DNA from: Bacteroidales bacterium | Lineage (GTDB): Bacteria > Bacteroidota > Bacteroidia > Bacteroidales > UBA10428 | DNA: 53,329 nucleotides | Assembly (NCBI GenBank): GCA_016931575.1 | Contig: JAFGEO010000164.1 | Location: 1-53,329 of the forward strand | Direction of reading: 5' to 3' | Shown: positions 44,637-53,203 of the stretch, piece after piece | Layout: every line of letters begins with the position of its first letter | How positions within the stretch are numbered: position 1 is the first letter of the stretch | Notes under the pieces: model-generated | The model's input: only the letters and a program-made list of their open reading frames with translations | Told to the model about the DNA's origin: nothing | Database searches by the model: none | Position numbers and translations under genes: made by a program

Positions 44637-45482
44637 ATGAAAAAATTATTTGCATTTATAGCAGTAATTATGATGCTCAGTTTTGGAGTGTCAAATATAG
44701 TTAAAGCTCAGGCGGATGCTGATAAGCCAGCCACCGAAGCACCAGCTGAAGTTGCTGAGGCCGGTGCCGAAGCAGTCGACTCACCAGCTGTAGCGGAAGA
44801 AGCTGCAACTACAAAAGACGAAGGTGATAAGAAAGCGGAAGATAAAGCTGTATACACAACCATTAAAGATAAATTCATTGAGGGTGGTGCCGAATTCATG
44901 GGTATCGTTCTTCTCTGTCTTATCGTTGGTTTGGCTTTAGCTATCGAAAGAATTGTTTACCTGAATCTTGCCAGCGGTAACAATAAAAAATTACTTGAAA
45001 AAATTGAGGATGCACTGAATGAAGGTGGTGTTGAAGCAGCCAAGGAAGTTTGCCGGAACACACGCGGTCCTGTCGCCAGCATTTTCTACCAGGGGCTCGA
45101 CCGTTCTGAGGAAGGGATCGACATGGTTGAGAAATCAATCATTTCCTATGGTAGCGTTCAGATGGGCCTTCTCGAGAAGAACCTCAGCTGGATCTCTCTC
45201 TTTATCGCCCTGGCCCCTATGTTGGGTTTCATGGGAACAGTTATCGGTATGATCGATGCCTTCGATAATATCCGTATTGCTGGTAATGTCAGCCCGCAGA
45301 TCGTTGCCGGTGGTATTGGTGTTGCCCTTCTGACAACCCTCTTCGGACTTATCGTTGCTGCTGTCCTGCAAGTATTCTACAACTATATTTTAACAAAAAT
45401 TGACAGCATTGTAAACCGTATGGAAGATGCTTCTATCTCTATGGTAGATTTATTGATAAAATACAACCAAAAAAATAAATAA
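44637..45482 (+). CDS. MotA/TolQ/ExbB proton channel protein with acidic Ala/Glu-rich N-terminal extension
   Basis: The 281-residue protein has a signal-like segment (residues 1-25), a low-complexity Ala/Glu/Asp/Lys stretch (about 26-75), then an ExbB core: membrane helix near 86-105, a cytoplasmic loop, and two helices near 185-205 and 220-245 with APMLGFMGTVIGMIDAF and ALLTTLFGLIVAAVLQVF. It would form a proton channel with the two ExbD proteins to power TonB or a related envelope machine. The low-complexity N-terminal extension after a signal-like segment is seen in Bacteroidota homologues. Confidence 0.93.
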   Translation: MKKLFAFIAVIMMLSFGVSNIVKAQADADKPATEAPAEVAEAGAEAVDSPAVAEEAATTKDEGDKKAEDKAVYTTIKDKFIEGGAEFMGIVLLCLIVGLALAIERIVYLNLASGNNKKLLEKIEDALNEGGVEAAKEVCRNTRGPVASIFYQGLDRSEEGIDMVEKSIISYGSVQMGLLEKNLSWISLFIALAPMLGFMGTVIGMIDAFDNIRIAGNVSPQIVAGGIGVALLTTLFGLIVAAVLQVFYNYILTKIDSIVNRMEDASISMVDLLIKYNQKNK

Positions 45483-45485
45483 ATT

Positions 45486-45905
45486 ATGTCTGGAATACAG
45501 AAAATAGCTGCTGGCGTATTATACGTCTTAGCAGGACTTTCCATATTATTTGCAGCTTTCTATTTCTTTGGTGGGGATGATCCGTCATACGCTACAGAAG
45601 CAGGCACAACGGTTACTCCAAAATCGTATACTGACCTTGCTCTGATTTGGACCGTTGTTTTAGCAGTACTGATCACAGTCCTGACACTCGGATTTTCAAT
45701 TCTTGCAATTGTTACAAGCCCCAAAGCACTTAAAGGTTTTGGAATCTCTTTAGTTGCTGGAGTTGTTCTGGTTGGTATTTCCTATGCACTGGCTGACAAG
45801 TCTGAATATGTTTGGGTCGGTACAGGTATTAACCTGACCATCATTCTGGCGGTAATTGCCTTTGTGGGAATTATTGCATCAGAGGTTTACCGTGCAATAA
45901 AATAA
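45486..45905 (+). CDS. Small membrane protein inside the ExbB/ExbD operon
   Basis: The 139-residue protein has four hydrophobic helices (about 8-28, 50-75, 82-100, 112-132) and short loops, one acidic (GGDDPSYATEAG). It lies 3 bases after the ExbB gene and 43 before the first ExbD gene. Proteins in this position are common in Bacteroidota but uncharacterised. It may assist assembly of the proton channel. Confidence 0.78.
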   Translation: MSGIQKIAAGVLYVLAGLSILFAAFYFFGGDDPSYATEAGTTVTPKSYTDLALIWTVVLAVLITVLTLGFSILAIVTSPKALKGFGISLVAGVVLVGISYALADKSEYVWVGTGINLTIILAVIAFVGIIASEVYRAIK

Positions 45906-45948
45906 CCAATCGGTTATCCGAATTAAGAAAATGAAACTTTAAAATATT

Positions 45949-46578
45949 ATGGCTAGAAGACAAGTACAGGAGATCAATGCAGGATCTATGGCGGATATCG
46001 CCTTCCTGCTCCTCATCTTCTTCCTGGTGACTACCACCATGGAATCGGATAAGGGGATCCTCAGGATTCTTCCTCCCATGGAGGAGAAGAAAACGGATGT
46101 TGAGATCAACCAGCAGAATCTCCTTAAGGTGAACATTAACTATAAAAATGACATTCGGGTCTCTGGCATTAGTCGCACCATTGATATTACAGAACTTAGG
46201 AGTATCGCCAAAAGATTTATTCTTGGGGAAAATGTCAGGGTCGATGATCCGGCAATCGGTGGTGCAGATATGGTACCACTTGAGCAGGCCAAAGTGCCCT
46301 ATACCTGGAGATATCTGCCGGCTGATTTTACCATTACAGCAGATCATATCATTCAGTTAAAGAACGACCGGGGTACTTCCTATGAGAAATACCTGCAGGT
46401 TCAGAATGAGCTGACTGCTGCTTACCGTGAAATCAGGGACGATTTCTGCCTGAAGTATATTCCCGATGCAGATACCTATGATGAAGTAATGGACCTGAAT
46501 GTGCGCGATGAGATCGAGAAAGAGATCTATCCAAGAAAAATTTCGGAATCAGATCCAGTGAATAACGCTCAACAATAA
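45949..46578 (+). CDS. ExbD/TolR-family biopolymer transport protein (first copy)
   Basis: The 209-residue protein has the ExbD start QEINAGSMADIAFLLLIFFLVTTTM, with the membrane-embedded Asp (residue 15) that carries protons. The periplasmic region is longer than in E. coli ExbD (141 residues) and has an inserted helix-rich stretch near 110-190. A second ExbD gene follows after 4 bases. Two different ExbD copies imply a heteromeric channel. Confidence 0.93.
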   Translation: MARRQVQEINAGSMADIAFLLLIFFLVTTTMESDKGILRILPPMEEKKTDVEINQQNLLKVNINYKNDIRVSGISRTIDITELRSIAKRFILGENVRVDDPAIGGADMVPLEQAKVPYTWRYLPADFTITADHIIQLKNDRGTSYEKYLQVQNELTAAYREIRDDFCLKYIPDADTYDEVMDLNVRDEIEKEIYPRKISESDPVNNAQQ

Positions 46579-46582
46579 GATT

Positions 46583-47047
46583 ATGTCAAAATTCAGAAAA
46601 GGCGAAAAAAAAGAGGTGGGAGCCATTTCAACAGCTTCCCTTCCTGATATCGTATTCATGCTGCTTTTCTTCTTCATGGTAACGACAGTGATGCGCGAAG
46701 TGGATGTCCAGGTTGAAAATACACTTCCTGAGGCTACGGAAATTACCAAGCTCGAAGATAAAGCGCTGGTTAGCTACATCTATATTGGAAGACGTAGAGG
46801 TGCCAGTGAAAATGAATTACCGAAGATACAGCTGAATGATGCTTTTGCAAGTGTTGAGCAGATCAAGAGTTATGTCACGGGTAAAGTGGCTCTGATTCCT
46901 GAAGTGGACAAGAAGAAGATGACTGTTTCCCTTAAAATCGATAAAAGTACCAAAATGGGAATTGTCAGTGAGGTGAAAATAAAACTTCGTGAAGCTAAAG
47001 CCTTCAAGATCAGCTATGCTGCTTTCGAGACCAGTGAGATCGAATAG
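46583..47047 (+). CDS. ExbD/TolR-family biopolymer transport protein (second copy)
   Basis: The 154-residue protein has a basic N-terminus (RKGEKKEVGAISTASLPD), the conserved Asp in ASLPDIVFMLLFFFMVTTVM and a periplasmic TolR-like domain (about 50-150). It is the last gene of the ExbB operon and is followed after 24 bases by a strong intrinsic terminator. The two ExbD copies are only distantly alike beyond the first helix. Confidence 0.93.
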   Translation: MSKFRKGEKKEVGAISTASLPDIVFMLLFFFMVTTVMREVDVQVENTLPEATEITKLEDKALVSYIYIGRRRGASENELPKIQLNDAFASVEQIKSYVTGKVALIPEVDKKKMTVSLKIDKSTKMGIVSEVKIKLREAKAFKISYAAFETSEIE

Positions 47048-47071
47048 CGTAAAACGCATTTGAGATATCAT

Positions 47072-47101
47072 AAAAAAGGGACGGATTTCTGTCCCTTTTT
47101 T
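47072..47101 (+). terminator. Intrinsic terminator of the ExbB/ExbD operon
   Basis: AAAAAAGGGAC (47072-47082) and GTCCCTTTTTT (47091-47101) form a perfect 11-bp stem with an 8-base loop, ending in a T-run followed by ATTTTT. Its A-tract also allows use on the minus strand. Confidence 0.92.
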
Positions 47102-47239
47102 ATTTTTAAACTCCTCATGATCCCTACTGAAAGGACTAAAAAACAGCATGATGATTACTCTCATCTCTGAGAACTCACAACACATTCATGAATGAAATAG
47201 TTGAAGGTAACAGTTCCAGAGCCAGAGTCAGTATACAGA

Positions 47240-47290
47240 AAACAGAGTGAGTGAGAATGCTCGTCCCTCGCTCTCACACTCACTCTGTTT
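47240..47290 (-). terminator. Hairpin terminator after tRNA-Arg
   Basis: AAACAGAGTGAGTG (47240-47253) and CACTCACTCTGTTT (47277-47290) form a perfect 14-bp stem four bases after the 3' end of tRNA-Arg. On the minus strand the right arm ends in TTT and runs on as TCTG. The 23-base interior can extend the stem past a two-base bulge. Confidence 0.75.
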
Positions 47291-47294
47291 ATAG

Positions 47295-47366
47295 TGACCC
47301 CACCGGGATTCGAACCCAGATCATAAGAACCGGAATCTTACATTCTATCCATTGAACTATGGGGCC
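47295..47366 (-). tRNA. tRNA-Arg (anticodon CCG)
   Basis: A 72-base tRNA on the minus strand: acceptor GGCCCCA/TGGGGTC (one G-T pair), D-arm with GTTCAATGGATAGAAT, anticodon stem TAAGA/TCTTA around loop TTCCGGT (anticodon at 47331-47333), T-arm CTGGGTTCGAATCCCGG, discriminator A. CCA is not encoded. It reads CGG. Confidence 0.95.
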
Positions 47367-47402
47367 AAACAGACCGCAAATTTAGTACTTTTTACAGATG
47401 CA

Positions 47403-47624
47403 TCAAGTTTGTGATGAATTTCTTGTCTGATCAGAAGGATTATTTGTATCAAGCTGACTGTTCAAGAGCTTTTTCAGTTTTTCCTTTTCCGAACCTGCCT
47501 TCCAATACTTTTCTCTTTTTCTGGCTTCTGAGCGTGACTCACAAACTTCAGAATAGATCAATTTCCAGGGACCATAAGGTTTGGTAGATTTAGTATAGCC
47601 GGAATTATGTTCTTTAATTTTGAA
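47403..47624 (-). pseudogene. 5'-truncated GIY-YIG nuclease gene
   Basis: The minus-strand frame from 47624 to the TGA at 47403 encodes about 73 residues matching the second half of small GIY-YIG nucleases: KEHNSGYTKSTKPYGPWKLI, then YSEVCESRSEARKREKYWKAG and KLKKLL. A TAA lies immediately upstream and the N-terminal GIY and YIG motifs are missing. Upstream, one base out of frame, lies the 21-bp repeat array. The gene is therefore a remnant, perhaps broken by expansion or insertion of the repeats. Confidence 0.8.
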
Positions 47625-47704
47625 TTATGCATACGTTTAGCTTGTTGAAACAGGTTTTTACACAACTTGTCCACCCCTTTGGAAGGAGACTCCCGTTCTG
47701 CCCG

Positions 47705-47935
47705 CTTGCAGCATATCTCAGCCATCTGTAAGTATACTTCTACCAGCTTACAGCATGTATTTCTATGCTTGCAGGATATTTCAATGATCTTGCAGCATAG
47801 TTTTGCCTGCTGACACTGCCCTTCTGTTAGTTTACAGGGTATTTCTGTCATGTTGCAGCGTATTTCTGATGGCTTATCGGATATTTCTGTGAGTTTGCAG
47901 CCTGTTTCAGTCTGCCTACACAGCATTTTTAATGT
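47705..47935 (-). repeat. Eleven-unit tandem repeat of 21 bp (heptapeptide-coding)
   Basis: Eleven consecutive 21-base units start at 47705, 47726, 47747 and so on to 47915, with plus-strand consensus near CTTGCAGCATATTTCTGTCAG. Units differ at many positions but none breaks the period. On the minus strand an open frame (47558-47950, GTG start or internal ATG) reads them as heptapeptides of the form C-K-x-x-E-I-x. Whether the frame is translated is unknown; conservation of frame over 11 diverged units without a stop is suggestive. Confidence 0.8.
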
Positions 47936-48045
47936 GAAGTTCTCATTCACATGCTCTTCCTAAAAATTACGCCTGCTTTCACCGCAGCCACGATCCAAGC
48001 CCCGGAGGAGCGCAATCTTGGTAGCCCTTTAACCCGGGGGATTAT

Positions 48046-48066
48046 GCGCCATGCGCAATCAGGCGC
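48046..48066. other. Gene-free stretch with short GC-rich dyads (47951-48483)
   Basis: No credible gene is seen from 47951 to the leuS promoter. The region 47980-48160 is more GC-rich than its surroundings and contains CAAGCCCCGGAGGAGCG, AACCCGGGGG and the dyad GCGCC/GGCGC at 48046-48066. It looks like a decayed intergenic repetitive element of the REP kind, but other copies in this window were not found. Confidence 0.35.
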
Positions 48067-48483
48067 TAGCAAAACAATCCTTTGGGGAAAAGAATCCATG
48101 CGCCACCTATCCGGCGTCCGGGCAGGGCAACGCCTGGACAAAAAGCCACTGAGCCAGACAATAGGACAACAAGGCTGATGAAGAAGACCTTTGTTGGTTG
48201 GGGTTTCCTGCAGACCCCCGATAAACTGGATAGATTTGATTTTTCAATTTAGTAATAAATCCTGTTTTTATCTAAAGCTGATTGGTTAAATATGTAATGA
48301 TTCCCGATTCCTCCAACTTATTCCGGAAAATTCCGGATATATCTACCACTCGGTTGTAATCTGTCAGAGTTTTTTAGAAGCTTTCGGTTATGGGATCTGA
48401 ATCTCAAGGCAGGAGCTCCTGGAGTTTGTTTACCTTAGAGGGTACTTTAACTACGCATCCCTTTTTCATCTTTCAAGTTTTAT

Positions 48484-48491
48484 TACTTTTG
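48484..48491 (+). promoter_or_regulatory. TAnnTTTG -7 box of leuS
   Basis: TACTTTTG matches the housekeeping -7 element exactly; TTTT lies 19 bases upstream at 48461-48464, close to the TTTG expected at -33. The leuS ATG is 28 bases downstream. Confidence 0.55.
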
Positions 48492-48519
48492 TGAACTTGA
48501 AAATCAAACGGACATACCG

Positions 48520-51183
48520 ATGGAATATAATTTTACTGAATTAGAAAAGAAGTGGCAGGAATACTGGGAACAGCATAAAACGTTTAAAACGGTGGACGAC
48601 CTGTCTAACCCGAAGAAGTTTTATGCCCTGGATATGTTCCCCTATCCATCGGGAAGCGGACTGCATGTCGGGCATCCGGAGGGATACACGGCAACAGATA
48701 TCGTAAGTCGCTACAAGCGAATGAACGGCTTCAACGTCCTGCACCCCATGGGATGGGATGCTTTTGGCTTACCTGCCGAGCAATATGCCATCCAAACCGG
48801 GACGCACCCTTCCATTACCACGCAGGAGAATTGTGATACTTTCCGCCGGCAGATCAAATCGCTCGGGCTTAGCTACGACTGGGACCGGGAAATCAATACA
48901 ACAGACCCGGGATATTTTAAATGGACTCAATGGATCTTTATCCGCCTGTATAATACCTGGTTCGATAAAGAACAGCAAAAAGGACGGCCTGTTGCTGAAC
49001 TTCCCATCCCTGCCGATATTGAAAAGCAGGGCAAAATGGCTGTTCAGGATTTTATTGATGAGAAGCGCCTGGCCTACTATGATAATGCCCAGGTGTGGTG
49101 GTGCAAGAAATGCCAGATAGTCTGCGCCAATGAAGAGGTCCTGAATGACGGTTCTCATGAGAAATGCGGAACTAAGGAAGTTGAAAGGAAAAACCTGAAA
49201 CAATGGATGCTGCGGATCCCCCACTATGCTGAGCGTTTGCTGGCAGGTTTGGATACACTTGAAGAATGGCCCGAAAGTGTAAAGGATATGCAACGTAACT
49301 GGATCGGGAAATCCAAAGGCGCTGAAGTAGATTTCAACGTGGAAGGAATTGATGAACCACTGAGGGTATACACTACCCGCCCGGATACGCTTTTTGGAGC
49401 TACTTATATGGTCATTGCACCGGAACATCCCTTGCTGGACCGGATCGTAACAAACGATAAGCGGGAAGAGGTGGATAAGTATGTGAAGGCTGCTTCTCTG
49501 AAATCTGATCTCGACCGTACCGAACTGGCCAAAGAGAAAACCGGGGTCTTCACCGGAAGGTATGCCATCAATCCGGTAAATGGTGAAAAAATACCCATCT
49601 GGGTAGCCGACTATGTCTTGATAGGCTATGGTACCGGAGCTATCATGGCGGTACCGGCACACGATACCCGCGACTTTGAATTTGCCAAAACATTTGGGAT
49701 AAAGATCACCTGTATCCTCGATCCGGAACATGCCGATGCGGAAGTCCGCCAGAAAGTGCTTGAGGGAAATCAATGCTGGACTGACGATGGAGCATATATC
49801 AACTCTGCCGGTAGCGATAGTCTGGATATCAATGGGATGAACAAGGAAAAGGGGATCCAGACCGTGATCGACTGGCTGGAGAAAAAAGGTCTGGGAACCG
49901 GCGCTGTAAATTATAAACTCCGCGACTGGCTGTTTAGCCGCCAGCGCTACTGGGGAGAACCCTTTCCGGTGATCCACTGGGAAGACGGGGAGGTGACCCT
50001 GGTTCCAGATGAAGATCTGCCGGTTCGGCTCCCCGAAATGGAAAAATTCCAGCCCGGCGCCAACGGGGAATCTCCCCTGGCAAATGCCGGAGACTGGCTT
50101 ACCCTGACAGATGCCAATGGTCGCAAAGGTCGCAGGGAGACGAATACCATGCCCCAGTGGGCAGGTTCCTGCTGGTATTACCTCCGCTATATTGATCCCC
50201 TGAACGATAAAGCGCCTTTCAATGCCCAAAAGGAAAAATACTGGATGCCGGTCGACCTTTATATCGGAGGTGCCGAGCACGCCGTGCTTCACCTTCTATA
50301 CAGCCGCTTCTGGCATAAAGTGCTCTTTGACCTCGGCATTGTCTCCACGGACGAACCTTACAGGAAATTATACAACCAGGGAATGATCCTGGCATTTGCC
50401 TACGAGACAAAAGCAGGATCAAAAGTTCCTTCTGATGAGGTTGGGGAGCGCGACGGAAAATATTACCACAAAGACACGGGTGAAGAGCTGCAGCAGATCG
50501 TTGCCAAAATGTCCAAGACCCTTAAAAATGTCGTGAATCCTGACGATGTTACTGTCAAATATGGTGCAGACAGCCTCAGGCTTTACGAAATGTTTATGGG
50601 GCCTCTGGATGCTACAAAACCCTGGACAGATACAGGGGTGAAGGGTGTGTATAACTTCCTTTGCAGGGTACACCGTTTCTTCGCTGACCCGAACAGCATT
50701 AAGGAGGGGGAAGAGGATGCCGAAATGCTGAAAACCCTGCATCAGTCCATAAAGAAAGTAACTTCCGATATCGAGAACCTGAAATTCAACACAGCAATCT
50801 CGCAGTTAATGATCCTTACTAACCTGGCCATCAAAAAAGGCAGGGTTAGCCCGGGAACGGCCCGGATATTCGCAAAACTGCTTTCACCCTTTGCCCCTCA
50901 TCTTGCCGAAGAACTTTGGGAAAAGTATGGTGCGCAGAAGACGATCTCGTATGAGGCCTGGCCCGAGGTCAATCCTGCGTTTCTGCAGGAGGACAGCTTT
51001 GAATACCCGGTATCTTTCAATGGAAAGATGCGTTTCAAAATAGAGTTCCCGGTCGATGCCTCCAGGGAAGAGATCGGGAAAGCAGTGCTCGCCCATGAGA
51101 AAGCCCAAAAGTGGATCGAAGGGAAGCAGGTGAAGAAGGTGATCGTCGTACCTAATAAAATTGTTAACATAGTAGTAGGATAA
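48520..51183 (+). CDS. leuS: Leucyl-tRNA synthetase
   Basis: The 887-residue class I enzyme has the HIGH-type motif HVGH at 49-52 ([16 protein letters not shown]), the CP1 editing domain with [14 protein letters not shown] and [16 protein letters not shown], the KMSKS-type motif KMSKT near residue 663, and the C-terminal anticodon-binding region. Length is normal for the family. The editing site residues look intact. It is followed after 4 bases by the M23 peptidase gene. Confidence 0.98.
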   Translation: MEYNFTELEKKWQEYWEQHKTFKTVDDLSNPKKFYALDMFPYPSGSGLHVGHPEGYTATDIVSRYKRMNGFNVLHPMGWDAFGLPAEQYAIQTGTHPSITTQENCDTFRRQIKSLGLSYDWDREINTTDPGYFKWTQWIFIRLYNTWFDKEQQKGRPVAELPIPADIEKQGKMAVQDFIDEKRLAYYDNAQVWWCKKCQIVCANEEVLNDGSHEKCGTKEVERKNLKQWMLRIPHYAERLLAGLDTLEEWPESVKDMQRNWIGKSKGAEVDFNVEGIDEPLRVYTTRPDTLFGATYMVIAPEHPLLDRIVTNDKREEVDKYVKAASLKSDLDRTELAKEKTGVFTGRYAINPVNGEKIPIWVADYVLIGYGTGAIMAVPAHDTRDFEFAKTFGIKITCILDPEHADAEVRQKVLEGNQCWTDDGAYINSAGSDSLDINGMNKEKGIQTVIDWLEKKGLGTGAVNYKLRDWLFSRQRYWGEPFPVIHWEDGEVTLVPDEDLPVRLPEMEKFQPGANGESPLANAGDWLTLTDANGRKGRRETNTMPQWAGSCWYYLRYIDPLNDKAPFNAQKEKYWMPVDLYIGGAEHAVLHLLYSRFWHKVLFDLGIVSTDEPYRKLYNQGMILAFAYETKAGSKVPSDEVGERDGKYYHKDTGEELQQIVAKMSKTLKNVVNPDDVTVKYGADSLRLYEMFMGPLDATKPWTDTGVKGVYNFLCRVHRFFADPNSIKEGEEDAEMLKTLHQSIKKVTSDIENLKFNTAISQLMILTNLAIKKGRVSPGTARIFAKLLSPFAPHLAEELWEKYGAQKTISYEAWPEVNPAFLQEDSFEYPVSFNGKMRFKIEFPVDASREEIGKAVLAHEKAQKWIEGKQVKKVIVVPNKIVNIVVG

Positions 51184-51187
51184 CAGC

Positions 51188-52453
51188 ATGATAAAAAAAT
51201 ACTGGAAAATTCTCACACTCGTTGCAGCTTCAGCGATCCTGATCGGTGGAGTTTCACTATATTATTTCTTAAAGTCTTCAGGCAGTGCGCAGAAAGGAAG
51301 CATTAATCCTTCCGGGCAAGTCGCGGCCGATCCCGAAATCAGGATGGAATACGGCATTCCGGCCGATTCCTTCCGGATCGAATACGGCAGGGTGAAGCGC
51401 GACCAGATGCTGATGAGCATCCTGTCCCAATATAAGCTTCCTGAGGGTGCTGTGAATAAACTGCTTACATTGAAGCAGAAGGTTTTTGATGTCAGGAAGA
51501 TCCGTGCCGGGAACACGTATGCTGCATTTTCAGACCCTGATTCCACCGGGTATCTGAGGTACCTGGCTTACGAACATACTGCCATTGATTATGTGGTATT
51601 CTCTTTTACTGATTCGGTGACAGTAAGCCTGGGGCAGAAGGCGGTGGACACCCTCACGCTAAGGGCCCAGGGTACCATTAGTTCCTCCCTGTGGAACGCC
51701 ATGATCGATCGTGAAATCAATCCCCTGCTGGCAAATGATCTGTCAGAAATTTATGCCTGGAGCATCGACTTCTTCGGTTTGCAGGTGGCCGACAGCTTCC
51801 GGGTGATCTATGATGAACACTTTGTGGATACGGTATCGGTAGGACTGGGAAAGATCCATGCCGCCTATTTTTATCACGCGGGAAATGATTTTTTTGCGAT
51901 TCCATTTGTGCAGGACAGCGTTGAAAGTTATTATGACATCGAGGGGAACAGCCTGAGGAAAACATTCCTGAAAGCACCCCTGAATTACCGAAGGGTAAGC
52001 TCCCATTTCTCCTATAGCAGGATGCATCCGGTCCTGAAGATCAGGAGACCCCACCTCGGGGTTGACTATGCCGCACCAGCCGGCACCCCGGTGGTGTCGA
52101 TCGGCGACGGAAAGATCATTGAACTCAAGCCCGGCTATAATAAGGGGGGAGGAAACATGATCAGGATCAAGCATAACGGAGTGTATTCCACTGCCTACCT
52201 GCACCTGCAGGGCTTTGCGAAAGGAATTAAAACAGGCGACTGGGTGAAGCAGGGGGATGTGATCGGGTATGTTGGTCAGACCGGTTTGGCAACAGGGCCC
52301 CATCTTGATTTCAGGTTTTACATGAACGGCAATCCTATTGATCCCCTTAAGGTTGAATCTCCCCCGGTGGAACCGATCCATGAAGAAAACAGGGAGAAGT
52401 TTGATTCAGTAAAAACGATCATCATCGGGGACTTGCAGCGCGATATTCAATAA
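51188..52453 (+). CDS. M23-family metallopeptidase (LytM-type, membrane-anchored)
   Basis: The 421-residue protein has an N-terminal membrane anchor (residues 9-28), an OapA/LysM-like region (DQMLMSILSQYKLPEGAVNKLL) and a C-terminal M23 domain with zinc ligands in RPHLGVDYAAP and GPHLDFRFYMNG, plus YLHLQGF. It should cleave peptidoglycan cross-links in the periplasm during growth or division. It lies 4 bases after leuS and is convergent with purN, with 4 bases between stops. Confidence 0.94.
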   Translation: MIKKYWKILTLVAASAILIGGVSLYYFLKSSGSAQKGSINPSGQVAADPEIRMEYGIPADSFRIEYGRVKRDQMLMSILSQYKLPEGAVNKLLTLKQKVFDVRKIRAGNTYAAFSDPDSTGYLRYLAYEHTAIDYVVFSFTDSVTVSLGQKAVDTLTLRAQGTISSSLWNAMIDREINPLLANDLSEIYAWSIDFFGLQVADSFRVIYDEHFVDTVSVGLGKIHAAYFYHAGNDFFAIPFVQDSVESYYDIEGNSLRKTFLKAPLNYRRVSSHFSYSRMHPVLKIRRPHLGVDYAAPAGTPVVSIGDGKIIELKPGYNKGGGNMIRIKHNGVYSTAYLHLQGFAKGIKTGDWVKQGDVIGYVGQTGLATGPHLDFRFYMNGNPIDPLKVESPPVEPIHEENREKFDSVKTIIIGDLQRDIQ

Positions 52454-52457
52454 GCGG

Positions 52458-53039
52458 CTACTTCCCGGAGGTGGTTTTCTGAATCAACTGTCGTATTACT
52501 TCCGGATAGTGCTTGTGTTCCAGCTCATGGATGCGGTTTGCAAGCGTAGCAGGGGTGTCTCCGGGCTTTACCTCACACCGGGCCTGGAAGATGGTCGTTC
52601 CTTCGTCATAGTGCTGGTTAACATAATGGATGGTTATTCCGGATTCTTTTTCGCCATTAGCTATGACGGCCTCATGCACCTTACCGCCGTACATGCCCTT
52701 GCCACCATATTTTGGCAGTAAGGCCGGATGAATATTAACGATAGCACGGGGGTAAGCAGTAATCAGATTTTCCGGGACCAGCCACAAAAAGCCCGCCAAC
52801 ACAACAAAATCAATCCTGTGGCCTTCCAGGATTTTCAGGATCCTGTCCGAACCGTAAAACTCCTCCCTGGTAAAAGTGTAGGCAGGAATAGTAAGCCTTT
52901 TTGCACGCTCCAGGACATAGGCATTTTCTTTATTTGATAAAATACAGGCGATATTTGCCTCAGAACCCCCGGAGAAGTGATCAGCAATGGCTTGTGCGTT
53001 GGTTCCGGACCCGGAGGCAAAAATGGCTATATTTTTCAT
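52458..53039 (-). CDS. purN: Phosphoribosylglycinamide formyltransferase (PurN)
   Basis: The 193-residue protein has the PurN motifs: FASGSGTNAQAI (phosphate loop), IVNIHPALLPKYGGKGMYG with the catalytic Asn and His, and YVNQHYDEGTTIFQ with the catalytic Asp. It transfers a formyl group from 10-formyl-THF in step three of purine synthesis. The ATG at 53039 (MKNIAIFASG) is the start; the frame upstream to 53093 adds a hydrophobic stretch not seen in the family. It is divergent from acpP. Confidence 0.96.
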   Translation of the reverse strand: MKNIAIFASGSGTNAQAIADHFSGGSEANIACILSNKENAYVLERAKRLTIPAYTFTREEFYGSDRILKILEGHRIDFVVLAGFLWLVPENLITAYPRAIVNIHPALLPKYGGKGMYGGKVHEAVIANGEKESGITIHYVNQHYDEGTTIFQARCEVKPGDTPATLANRIHELEHKHYPEVIRQLIQKTTSGK

Positions 53040-53130
53040 AATCAATAAAATAGAAAAGACGGTTTTCTGACAGAAGTAGAGAAAACTTGACAAAAAAAGC
53101 TAATTTTGAATCAATATTTCAATATTTTTA

Positions 53131-53161
53131 TTTGTTTTTTTTCAATTATTGCATTTCTTTG
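53131..53161 (+). promoter_or_regulatory. Housekeeping-type promoter of acpP
   Basis: TTTG at 53131-53134 is followed after 19 bases by TTTCTTTG at 53154-53161, one mismatch from TAnnTTTG. This is the best -33/-7 pair with correct spacing in the window. The ATG lies 42 bases downstream. Confidence 0.55.
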
Positions 53162-53203
53162 CACCGTTGATTTTTAACCTAATTATAATTTAAAATTTAA
53201 ACT

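Noticed and set aside
47705-47935. The 21-bp periodic array as a CRISPR.
   Set aside because: Units are contiguous and diverged, with no invariant repeat separated by unique spacers, and no cas genes are present.
47951-48178. A 75-residue plus-strand frame and a 64-residue minus-strand frame in the GC-rich gap before leuS.
   Set aside because: Both arise from GC-rich dyad sequence, have no protein-like features, and contradict each other on opposite strands.
48769-50292. A 507-residue minus-strand frame inside leuS.
   Set aside because: It is antisense to a complete, well-conserved synthetase gene and has no recognisable motif or start signal.
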